Positions 7,873 through 14,190 of a stretch of 14,770 nt of DNA are shown here, piece after piece. Origin of the DNA: Chlamydiota bacterium (GTDB lineage Bacteria; Chlamydiota; Chlamydiia; Chlamydiales; Rhabdochlamydiaceae). The notes below the pieces were generated by a model. It searched no databases. It was not told the DNA's origin and was given only the letters and a program-made list of their open reading frames with translations. Positions within the stretch are counted from its first letter, which is position 1, and the number at the start of each line of letters is the position of its first letter. Made by a program: the position numbers and the translations under genes. The DNA lies in assembly GCA_023265495.1 (NCBI GenBank), contig JAHFTP010000017.1, positions 1-14,770 of the forward strand. The letters run 5' to 3'.

Positions 7873-8936
7873 AAGACAGCAAAGTCGCTATGCAACTCCA
7901 TATTTCTCTGGGAGTTTTGTATGAAATCAAGATCTGCTTGTACCATTAATGATACAAGATCTTTAAAGGTCGTATGAGGATTCCATTGGAGTTCCTTTTT
8001 TGCTTTAGAAGCATCGCCTAAGAGAATGTCCACTTCTGCAGGTCTAAAAAATTGAGCGGAGATTTCTATCACAACTTCACTCGTTGCTGCATTTACCCCT
8101 TTTTCCTCAATGCCTTTACCTTCCCATCTGATAGATATACCCGCTTCTTTGAAGGCAAGTTCTACAAACTCTCTAACAGAATGGGTCTCTCCTGTTGCGA
8201 GGACATAATCTTGTGGTTTGCTTTGCTGTAGCATGAGCCACATTCCTTCTACAAAATCTTTTGCATAACCCCAATCTCTCTTTGCATCGAGATTGCCCAG
8301 AACTACAGTCTTTTGCAACCCTAACTTTATCCTTGCCACAGCAAGAGAAATCTTTCTTGAAACGAAGTTCTCTCCTCTGCGAGGCCCTTCATGATTAAAT
8401 AAAATGCCATTGCATGCATAAAGGCCATAAGACTCTCGGAAATTCACTACGGCCCAGTAGGCATAAAGCTTTGCTACGCCATAAGGAGACCTCGGATAAA
8501 AGGGGGTGCTCTCTGACTGCGGAATCTGCTGTACCTTGCCAAATAGCTCAGATGTCGATGCTTGATAAAACCTGGCTTTAGGACAATAGGTTCTCATTGC
8601 TTCCAGAAGTCTTAATGGACCAAGAGCGTCCACCTGCGCTGTGTATTCGGGCATTTCAAACGAAGACTGTACATGTCTCATAGCAGCTAAATTATAAATC
8701 TCATCAGGCCTAGTTTTATCCACAATCTGTTTTACATTAAGGGAGTCGCCTAAATCTCCCTCCATTAAACTGAAACTATCAGCGTGCCGCACGAGTAGAT
8801 GCTGAATTCTGTTTGTGTTCACAGACGATGATCTTCTGATCATTCCCACAACTTCATACCCCTTTTCTAATAAGAGTTCTGAAAGATAGGATCCATCTTG
8901 TCCATTAACGCCTGTCACTAGCGCTTTTTTTTGCAT
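7869..8936 (-). CDS. gmd: GDP-mannose 4,6-dehydratase
   Basis: The enzyme converts GDP-mannose to GDP-4-keto-6-deoxymannose, the branch point to GDP-fucose, rhamnose, perosamine and related sugars. It is an extended short-chain dehydrogenase of 355 residues (usual length is about 345-375). The NADP-binding motif is [11 protein letters not shown] (8-18), followed by [11 protein letters not shown] (34-44). The catalytic set is seen as STSE (127-130) and the YxxxK pair Tyr152/Lys156. The family motif appears as [15 protein letters not shown], and the usual NLAAQSHV is NLAAMRHV here; these differences suggest a divergent clade, not loss of function. GTGAGG lies about four bases before the ATG. 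A 46-base gap separates it from the gene upstream, one of the longest in the operon. No Fcl, Rmd, Per or similar next-step enzyme is present in the window. Confidence 0.93.
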   Translation of the reverse strand: MQKKALVTGVNGQDGSYLSELLLEKGYEVVGMIRRSSSVNTNRIQHLLVRHADSFSLMEGDLGDSLNVKQIVDKTRPDEIYNLAAMRHVQSSFEMPEYTAQVDALGPLRLLEAMRTYCPKARFYQASTSELFGKVQQIPQSESTPFYPRSPYGVAKLYAYWAVVNFRESYGLYACNGILFNHEGPRRGENFVSRKISLAVARIKLGLQKTVVLGNLDAKRDWGYAKDFVEGMWLMLQQSKPQDYVLATGETHSVREFVELAFKEAGISIRWEGKGIEEKGVNAATSEVVIEISAQFFRPAEVDILLGDASKAKKELQWNPHTTFKDLVSLMVQADLDFIQNSQRNMELHSDFAVL

Positions 8937-8982
8937 AAAACCTCACATGTATTCGTATTGGACCATCCCAACGGCCCTTTTC

Positions 8983-10101
8983 TTAAAGAACCTGATAAAA
9001 TGCATGGGAAAAATCAGAGGGAATTATACATTCTCCTTCGAATATTTTTCTCCATGAAAACCGGACGGGGTATGAGGAAAAAGGATAAGGGATCTCATCA
9101 AGTGGGACAACCGTATCCATCCAACATTTATAATAAAACAGGGAAGAGAGCCTATTTGCCTCATGAAAATAGAATTCCACCTCGTTTTTCTTCATTTCAT
9201 GGAGACAATCGATAGCCATAAAAAGATCGACCGATTTATCCGGCACTAGCCGCATTTGATCAGGTGTTAGAAAAATAAGTTCTGCTGCATCCAATTCTTC
9301 TTGCACGCTTTCTGCATTCTCGATGGGGCGAAACAAAAAAGCCTTCTTATCAGGAAAAACTGAGGTGAGATAGGTTTGAGAAAGATATAACGCCGGAGGG
9401 TAGTCAACGATTATGTACTTAACGTTAGGACATTGTTTTAGAAAACACCATGCAGTTCTCCCCGACCCTGCCCCCACTTCCAGTATGCAAGAAACGGTAG
9501 ACATGGAACAATGCGTGGCAATGGACAGATACTCGAGCAGTGAATTTAAGGTGTCTTGCGAGATAGATTTTCCGGATATTGTAATAGAAGGAGGATTGCC
9601 AAACTGAGGTTCTTCCAGCTTCTCCAAATAAGGCCCCGCCCCATTTTGTATAAGATAAAAATAGAACATGACTGTAGTCTGGTTGTATTGAAGAGATTGC
9701 ATCTCTGTAAAAAGAGCATGTTTTTTTGTAAGCTCTGCAGGAGCAATAGTATCGAGAAACTGGGTTCCATTTCGGAAAAGATTTTTTGCATAGCCATGAT
9801 CTCGGTTCACAAGCCAAGTAAAATAGTTACAAGCAACCGTCTGCTTAAAATTCTCATAGCCTTGATAGGTAATTTGCTCGATATTTCTCCTATTTAAAAA
9901 AAGCCAAAACTTAGAAGACTCTTCTAAGAGACCGCTGGAGACGAAATAGTCTTCCATCTCCTTGAGTTTCTCAGGAATCCCCTCTGTATCTCTAAAATCT
10001 AGCCACCAAGATTTAAATTGGGATGCGTCAAACTCATCAGATCTTAGGGCACTAGAGAAAACAGCTCCCATGGCAAATAGAAAAATAAAAAAAAATCTCA
10101 T
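8983..10101 (-). CDS. Putative sugar O-methyltransferase with N-terminal signal peptide
   Basis: The 372-residue product resembles the family annotated as putative sugar O-methyltransferase, common in polysaccharide loci. A class I SAM-binding motif is seen at ILEVGAGSGRTAW (about 206-218), with the acidic end of the next strand at Asp233 (YIIVDYP). The region LQYNQTTVMFYFYLIQNG (137-154) before the Rossmann core and the C-terminal AIDCLHEMKKNE also fit. The odd feature is the N-terminus: Arg2, then a hydrophobic core of phenylalanines and aliphatic residues to about Ser17, then a possible cleavage site (SSA before LRS). Such a leader predicts export, although SAM is cytosolic. The ATG at 10101 is the natural start, ten bases after the upstream stop, with a weak GAGTGG site. 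The leader could instead be a membrane anchor or part of another secretion signal. Confidence 0.72.
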   Translation of the reverse strand: MRFFFIFLFAMGAVFSSALRSDEFDASQFKSWWLDFRDTEGIPEKLKEMEDYFVSSGLLEESSKFWLFLNRRNIEQITYQGYENFKQTVACNYFTWLVNRDHGYAKNLFRNGTQFLDTIAPAELTKKHALFTEMQSLQYNQTTVMFYFYLIQNGAGPYLEKLEEPQFGNPPSITISGKSISQDTLNSLLEYLSIATHCSMSTVSCILEVGAGSGRTAWCFLKQCPNVKYIIVDYPPALYLSQTYLTSVFPDKKAFLFRPIENAESVQEELDAAELIFLTPDQMRLVPDKSVDLFMAIDCLHEMKKNEVEFYFHEANRLSSLFYYKCWMDTVVPLDEIPYPFSSYPVRFSWRKIFEGECIIPSDFSHAFYQVL

Positions 10102-10111
10102 TTTTACCCAC

Positions 10112-10906
10112 TCAACGTTTTATGATGAAACACAAGCTATCATAGAAACAAATAGAATAAATCTGCTCTCTATAGATGTTAAGTTCTATTTGGAGCGCAG
10201 ACAAATCACCATCATGATTGGCCTTTTCTGTTCTAGCCCCTACAAAATTGACATCATCGATAAGACATTTTAAGAACTCTACAGTAGAGTCTCTACCCCC
10301 ACCTCCATACGAACTCCAGTAAGAAGTATGTAAATCTTCAATGATGTATAGCCCCCCGCTGTTTACATAAGGAAATAGCGTTTTGAAAGACACCTGCTGC
10401 TGCTCCATGGTATGTCCGCCATCATCAATAATGATATCGAGCCCGCCGGGGATTTGACTCACAACATTCTTTAACTTTTGAGGATCAGACTGATCCGCTA
10501 AAAACAACTTCGCACGCGTTGGCGTATATTCCAGCGCATCCCATGTAATATCAATGAAATACAAATTCGCCTTAGAAAAATATTTTTCCCAGAGCTTCAC
10601 ACTGCAGCCCTTATGAACTCCAATCTCCAAGAAATTAAATGTTTTGTCTTTAATTTTATCAAAATATTGCGCATAGACTTTTGTATAGTTATGATACTGA
10701 GACCCTTTATCTGCACCGCATGCCACAGCTAAAGAGTTTAAGCGCTCATAGCCAACTGAATCAGAAAAAACTCCCGGGGGGAGTGCCTTTTGCTTGGTCG
10801 AGGAGGAAGATTGTGAATCCAAAGAAGAAAAGGCTTGCAGGGAGCTACTATCATAAAAAAGCAAGGAGTAGACAAAGCAGATAAAAACACTTTTTAAAAA
10901 TTTCAT
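10112..10906 (-). CDS. Class I SAM-dependent methyltransferase-like protein with N-terminal signal peptide
   Basis: This 264-residue protein matches the methyltransferase group that includes macrolide sugar O-methyltransferases of the MycE type. ADKGSQYHNYTKVY (65-78) precedes the SAM motif FLEIGVHKGCS (92-102); then come LFLADQSDP, the metal-binding-like IIIDDGGH (158-165) and YIIEDLHTSYW (187-197). The N-terminus looks like a Sec leader: MKFLK, a hydrophobic core (about 7-18), then a possible cleavage site after Ala25 (LQA-FSS), followed by a Ser/Gln-rich stretch. I chose the ATG at 10906 because TTGAG lies six bases before it. The longer frame to 10936 starts with TTG, lacks a ribosome-binding site and adds ten residues before this methionine. 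It lies 16 bases after the C-methyltransferase gene. Substrate unknown; a sugar hydroxyl is a guess from context. Confidence 0.72.
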   Translation of the reverse strand: MKFLKSVFICFVYSLLFYDSSSLQAFSSLDSQSSSSTKQKALPPGVFSDSVGYERLNSLAVACGADKGSQYHNYTKVYAQYFDKIKDKTFNFLEIGVHKGCSVKLWEKYFSKANLYFIDITWDALEYTPTRAKLFLADQSDPQKLKNVVSQIPGGLDIIIDDGGHTMEQQQVSFKTLFPYVNSGGLYIIEDLHTSYWSSYGGGGRDSTVEFLKCLIDDVNFVGARTEKANHDGDLSALQIELNIYREQIYSICFYDSLCFIIKR

Positions 10907-10922
10907 AATACACTCAAGATGT

Positions 10923-12164
10923 TTAGGTATTTTCAATCACGGCAAATTGGGGTATCGGCACTATCCACTTCGCCCCCCACTCTCTTACAAAAGACATTTG
11001 CTCTATTATTTCCTTCTTCAAATTCCAAGGTAGAATAAGGATGTAATCGGGCTTAGTCTCTCTGATCTTGTCCGGTGAGTAGATAGGTATATGCGTTCCC
11101 GGTAAAGACAGTCCCTGCTTATGGGGACTTAAATCTACGGTATAATCCAAAAACTCCATTTTTATACCACAATAATTGAGCAGAGTATTTCCTTTGGCGG
11201 GAGCTCCATAAGCTACGATGGATTTACCCTCATTTTTCATCCTAATTAGCTCTCTTAGAAGGTCGAATTTAATCTTTTGCACCTTCCTTTCAAAAGAGGT
11301 GTATGTACTTAAAGATTCCAATCCGTACGCCTGCTCTTTAGCCCTTAATTCTACCACACTGCCTTGAATCTTTTTAGATGTATCTTCCTCATGACAAGCA
11401 AATACACGCAGCGATCCCCCATGTGTAGGAAGATGCTGCACATCAAATACTTTTAATCCATGTTTAGCAAAAATTTTCTCCACCGCCAGAAAGGAAAGAT
11501 AGGAAAAATGTTCGTGATAGATGGTGTCGAACTGATTTTCCTCCATCAGTCGATGAAGATGAGGAAATTCCATTGTAATAACCCCGTCATCTTTTAGTAG
11601 AACCTTCAACCCCGATACAAAATCATTGATATCAGGGACGTGGGCAAGCACATTATTTCCAATGAGTAAATCCGCTTTGGGCCCTGACGCGATCATTTTT
11701 TCTGCTGTCTCCCTACCAAAAAAGGCAATGAGCGAAGGGACTCCTTTTTCTCGTGCCACCTTAGCCACATTTGCAGCCGGCTCTACCCCCAAGACGGGAA
11801 TATTTTTTTCTTTGAAATACTGCAGAAGATACCCATCATTACTCGCTATCTCAACCACAAAATGGGATGAATGAAAACCAAATCGACCGATCATCTCTTC
11901 CGTATATCTTTTTGCATGTTGCAGCCAAGAGGAGGAATAGGAAGAAAAATAGGCATAATCAGAAAAAATATCATGCGGTTTTTGAAATTCCTCTAATTGC
12001 ACGAGAAAACACTGATCGCAAACATACGCATGCAAGGGGAAAAAAGGTTCCATGCCCCCAAGCTCAGATTTCTTCAAATAGGAATTAGAAAATGGACTTT
12101 TTCCCAAGTTGCAAAAAGAATGCGTTAAAGGGTGCGAGCAAAATCTACAACAAGACTGTTTCAT
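10923..12164 (-). CDS. Zinc-binding NDP-sugar C-methyltransferase (TylCIII/TcaB9 type)
   Basis: The 413-residue protein has the three-part layout of sugar C-methyltransferases. An N-terminal zinc-binding domain carries CxxC pairs at Cys6/Cys9 and Cys49/Cys52. A class I SAM domain has VVEIASNDGYLLQ (103-115) and NNVLAHVPD with His175. A C-terminal domain contains SIVAYGAPAKGNTLLNY. The motif YHEHFSY at 216-222 corresponds to the Tyr/Glu/His set known to be catalytic in the TcaB9 C-3'-methyltransferase. These enzymes methylate a carbon next to the keto group of a nucleotide-bound keto-deoxy sugar, giving a branched sugar. Directly after rfbF and rfbG, the likely substrate is CDP-4-keto-6-deoxyglucose; the GDP-linked product of Gmd is an alternative. 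The gene overlaps rfbG by 20 bases, with AAAGG six bases before its ATG. Confidence 0.88.
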   Translation of the reverse strand: MKQSCCRFCSHPLTHSFCNLGKSPFSNSYLKKSELGGMEPFFPLHAYVCDQCFLVQLEEFQKPHDIFSDYAYFSSYSSSWLQHAKRYTEEMIGRFGFHSSHFVVEIASNDGYLLQYFKEKNIPVLGVEPAANVAKVAREKGVPSLIAFFGRETAEKMIASGPKADLLIGNNVLAHVPDINDFVSGLKVLLKDDGVITMEFPHLHRLMEENQFDTIYHEHFSYLSFLAVEKIFAKHGLKVFDVQHLPTHGGSLRVFACHEEDTSKKIQGSVVELRAKEQAYGLESLSTYTSFERKVQKIKFDLLRELIRMKNEGKSIVAYGAPAKGNTLLNYCGIKMEFLDYTVDLSPHKQGLSLPGTHIPIYSPDKIRETKPDYILILPWNLKKEIIEQMSFVREWGAKWIVPIPQFAVIENT

Positions 12165-13167
12165 ATGCTACCTTTGAGCTTTTATTGCTGAGTTGATGTA
12201 AATACCCTGTATACCAACTGATCGTTTCTTCTAACCCATCCTCTAAGGAATACTCGGGCTCCCACTTTAACGTTTTTCTTGCTTTAGAAGAATCCAAGGT
12301 TTGATCTCTTATCTCTGCTACGGCCCTATTGAGGATTTGAGGGACTAGGTTTTCTTTGTTCATTAAGCTTTGCAACTTGTGGACGATCTCTGTGACGCTG
12401 TAGGGTCGATTAGGACCAAAATTAAAGCCTTCCCCCTGCACATCTTCTCGATGAACCTCTTTTGCTAGCACAAGATAGGCCTTCACCGCATCGGCCACAT
12501 AGAGGTAGTCCCTAGTAAACCCTCCGTCGCTTCTTATTTCGGGGACTCTGCCGGCAAGTAAGTTTTTAATTGTCCCGGGAATAAGCCTGCTCCAGTTAAG
12601 GTCTCCCCCTCCAAAAATATTTCCACAACGCGCTACGGCAAGAGGCAGATTATAGGTGTGATAATAGGCAAGAGACAAAAGATCCGTACACGACTTGGAG
12701 ACATCATAGGGATGCACTCCTTGCAAAGGCATTTCTTCCGTATAGGGCAAGACATCACTGAAGCCATACGCTTTGTCACTAGAGGCAATGACTATTCTTT
12801 GCACAAAGTTTTTCTGTTTCCTGCAAGCATCCAATAAAAGATAGGTCCCACGTATATTCGATTCGAACGTCAACACCGGATTTCTTAATGCCGTTCCGAC
12901 CAAAGTTTGTGCTCCCAGATGAAAAACCGTGTCTATCTCATACTCACAAATTGCTCTTTCACAAGACACCCCATCTTCTAAACATCCCTGTACAACGGAT
13001 GTTTTCTTAATCACATCACTACGAATGAGCTCGCTTTGTGGATCTAAATCCCTCGTTAATACTACGACATGAGCACCTCCATCGACGAGAGCCCTGGTTA
13101 GCCATGAACCTACAAGCCCGGTAGCGCCCGTTACTAATACATTTTTACTTTGCCAAAAGTCATCCAT
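12145..13167 (-). CDS. rfbG: CDP-glucose 4,6-dehydratase
   Basis: The enzyme removes water from CDP-glucose to give CDP-4-keto-6-deoxyglucose in the cytoplasm. It is a 340-residue extended short-chain dehydrogenase, slightly shorter than the 350-360 residues common in the family. The NAD-binding motif is TGATGLVGSWL (13-23). The catalytic motif is ASSDKAYG (128-135), with the SDK signature typical of RfbG, and the YxxxK pair is Tyr154/Lys158 in HPYDVSKSC. The conserved RCGNIFGGGDLNWSRLIPG follows. Translation should be strong: the ribosome-binding sequence AGGAGGAGGA overlaps the rfbF stop. No RfbH-type 3-dehydratase follows, so a 3,6-dideoxyhexose is not the predicted end product; the next gene suggests C-methylation instead. 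Confidence 0.94.
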   Translation of the reverse strand: MDDFWQSKNVLVTGATGLVGSWLTRALVDGGAHVVVLTRDLDPQSELIRSDVIKKTSVVQGCLEDGVSCERAICEYEIDTVFHLGAQTLVGTALRNPVLTFESNIRGTYLLLDACRKQKNFVQRIVIASSDKAYGFSDVLPYTEEMPLQGVHPYDVSKSCTDLLSLAYYHTYNLPLAVARCGNIFGGGDLNWSRLIPGTIKNLLAGRVPEIRSDGGFTRDYLYVADAVKAYLVLAKEVHREDVQGEGFNFGPNRPYSVTEIVHKLQSLMNKENLVPQILNRAVAEIRDQTLDSSKARKTLKWEPEYSLEDGLEETISWYTGYLHQLSNKSSKVAYETVLL

Positions 13168-13169
13168 AT

Positions 13170-13179
13170 TCCTCCTCCT
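13170..13179 (-). promoter_or_regulatory. Extended Shine-Dalgarno site of rfbG overlapping the rfbF stop
   Basis: On the minus strand the sequence AGGAGGAGGA precedes the rfbG ATG and includes most of the rfbF stop codon TAG. It is much closer to the anti-Shine-Dalgarno consensus than any other site in the operon (most show AAGG, GAGG or GAGTG). It fixes the rfbG start and suggests that ribosomes ending rfbF re-initiate efficiently on rfbG. Confidence 0.75.
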
Positions 13180-13948
13180 AACTCCAGACTTTCCAAGGAG
13201 CTTGCTTACTCTCCCACAAGTTTTCTAAAATTTTATGTTCGCGCAGTGTATCCATAGGCTGCCAGAAACCCTTATGCAGGTAGGAGACTAGCTCATTTTG
13301 TGAGGCCAGAGCCTCTAATGGCTCTTTCTCCCAAGACGTATGATCTCCTTCGATGAAATTGAGCACTTCCGGTTCTAAAACAAAAAAGCCTCCATTGATC
13401 CATCCTTCCTTCGATTGCTGTTTCTCTAAGAATTGAGTAACGCGGCTGTCTTTGATCATCAAAGCGCCGAAGCGGGCAGGAGGATGAACAGCAGTGACGG
13501 TAGCGAGCTTCTTATTTTGTCTATGGAAAGCAATAAGCTCATGGAGATTGATATCGGCAACACCGTCTCCATAGGTTAAAAGAAACGGCTCGCGGCCAAT
13601 CCATTCTTTTAATCTTTTTATCCGTCCCCCGGTCATCGTATGCAATCCCGTATCGACTAAATGGATCTTCCAGTTAGGTTGACGGCCTTTATGAATGATC
13701 GTCTCTCCCGTGGAGAGATCTATAGAAAGATCATTATTTATCGCATAAAAATTCAGAAAATACTCTTTGACCACTTCCGCCTTATAACCTAAGGCAACGA
13801 CAAACTCATGGATTCCATAGTGAGAATAGATATTCATGATATGCCAGAGAATAGGTTTGCCTCCCACTTCTACCATGGGTTTTGGCGTATTGTTCGTCAA
13901 TTCGGAAATTCTCGTTCCGAAACCACCTGCAAGGATCACTGCTTTCAT
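13178..13948 (-). CDS. rfbF: Glucose-1-phosphate cytidylyltransferase
   Basis: The enzyme joins CTP and glucose-1-phosphate to form CDP-glucose, the entry step of the CDP-deoxysugar route. The 256-residue length is standard for RfbF. The nucleotidyltransferase signature ILAGGFGTRISELT (5-18) is followed by PKPMVEVGGKPILWHIM. The metal-binding region is seen as LLTYGDGVADI, and the family-specific INGGFFVLEPEV and SWEKEPLEALA are intact. It is the first gene of the ten-gene leftward operon. The ATG at 13948 is preceded by GGGTGA, a weak ribosome-binding site, and by a candidate promoter in the divergent spacer. No sign of damage or fusion is seen. Confidence 0.96.
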   Translation of the reverse strand: MKAVILAGGFGTRISELTNNTPKPMVEVGGKPILWHIMNIYSHYGIHEFVVALGYKAEVVKEYFLNFYAINNDLSIDLSTGETIIHKGRQPNWKIHLVDTGLHTMTGGRIKRLKEWIGREPFLLTYGDGVADINLHELIAFHRQNKKLATVTAVHPPARFGALMIKDSRVTQFLEKQQSKEGWINGGFFVLEPEVLNFIEGDHTSWEKEPLEALASQNELVSYLHKGFWQPMDTLREHKILENLWESKQAPWKVWS

Positions 13949-13991
13949 ATTTCACCCGAAAATTCTTTTTGTACAGCAATAACAAGGCGGC

Positions 13992-14020
13992 AATATACAA
14001 AAAGAGTGGATTCTTAAGAA
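13992..14020 (-). promoter_or_regulatory. Candidate promoter of the polysaccharide operon
   Basis: On the minus strand TTCTTA (14020-14015, three of six -35 bases) and TATATT (13997-13992, five of six -10 bases) are spaced by 17 bases. The transcript would begin near 13985, about 37 bases before the rfbF ATG. The -35 hexamer is half of a perfect 10-bp palindrome, TTCTTAAGAA (14011-14020). The -10 and spacing are good and the -35 is poor. Confidence 0.35.
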
Positions 14021-14087
14021 CGTTTTTTTTGGCACAAGCAGAGTATAACAATTCTGAAGAGGATATTTTTTGCTCCGAGGCAAGGAA

Positions 14088-14116
14088 CAAGAAAATTTTG
14101 TGGCAAAATTTTCTTG
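14088..14116. repeat. Perfect 13-bp inverted repeat with 3-base loop in the divergent spacer
   Basis: CAAGAAAATTTTG (14088-14100), a TGG loop, and CAAAATTTTCTTG (14104-14116) form a mismatch-free hairpin or dyad. Each arm has the self-complementary core AAAATTTT. No T-run follows on the plus strand (CAGATCG) and only TTCC follows on the minus strand, so an intrinsic terminator is unlikely. Its place between the operon and a divergent glycosyltransferase, overlapping the -35 region of a candidate promoter for the latter, fits an operator better. The dyad is directly visible; the role is inferred. Confidence 0.6.
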
Positions 14117-14130
14117 CAGATCGATACAAT
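14101..14130 (+). promoter_or_regulatory. Weak candidate promoter of the right-edge glycosyltransferase
   Basis: TACAAT at 14125-14130 matches five of six -10 bases. The best upstream partner is TGGCAA at 14101-14106 (three of six), 18 bases away, which lies in the loop and right arm of the perfect inverted repeat. The leader would be about 53 bases. The -35 match is poor, so activator or repressor control through the dyad is possible but unproven. Confidence 0.22.
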
Positions 14131-14190
14131 CTAGCACTGCGTGGATACTTATTGCTTAACAATTTTTCAACTTCCACTGAGGGATATTTG

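Noticed and set aside
9425..9897. Several open frames on both strands within the sugar O-methyltransferase gene (up to 130 codons)
   Set aside because: They are out-of-frame shadows: low-complexity, Ser/Cys-rich products without motifs, while the main frame has clear SAM motifs across the same bases.
10907..10936. Longer N-terminus of the second signal-peptide methyltransferase from a TTG at 10936
   Set aside because: No ribosome-binding site precedes the TTG, the frame would overlap the upstream gene, and the extra ten residues would bury a normal signal-peptide start at the ATG at 10906.
12145..13948. Possibility that rfbF-rfbG make a 3,6-dideoxyhexose (abequose, paratose or tyvelose type)
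   Set aside because: No RfbH-like dehydrase or RfbI-like reductase follows in the window; the next gene is a C-methyltransferase, which points to a different product.
14011..14030. TTCTTAAGAA palindrome followed by CG and eight T bases, resembling a plus-strand terminator
   Set aside because: The palindrome has no loop and is AT-only, and no plus-strand gene ends upstream of it; it is better read as part of the promoter region of the leftward operon.
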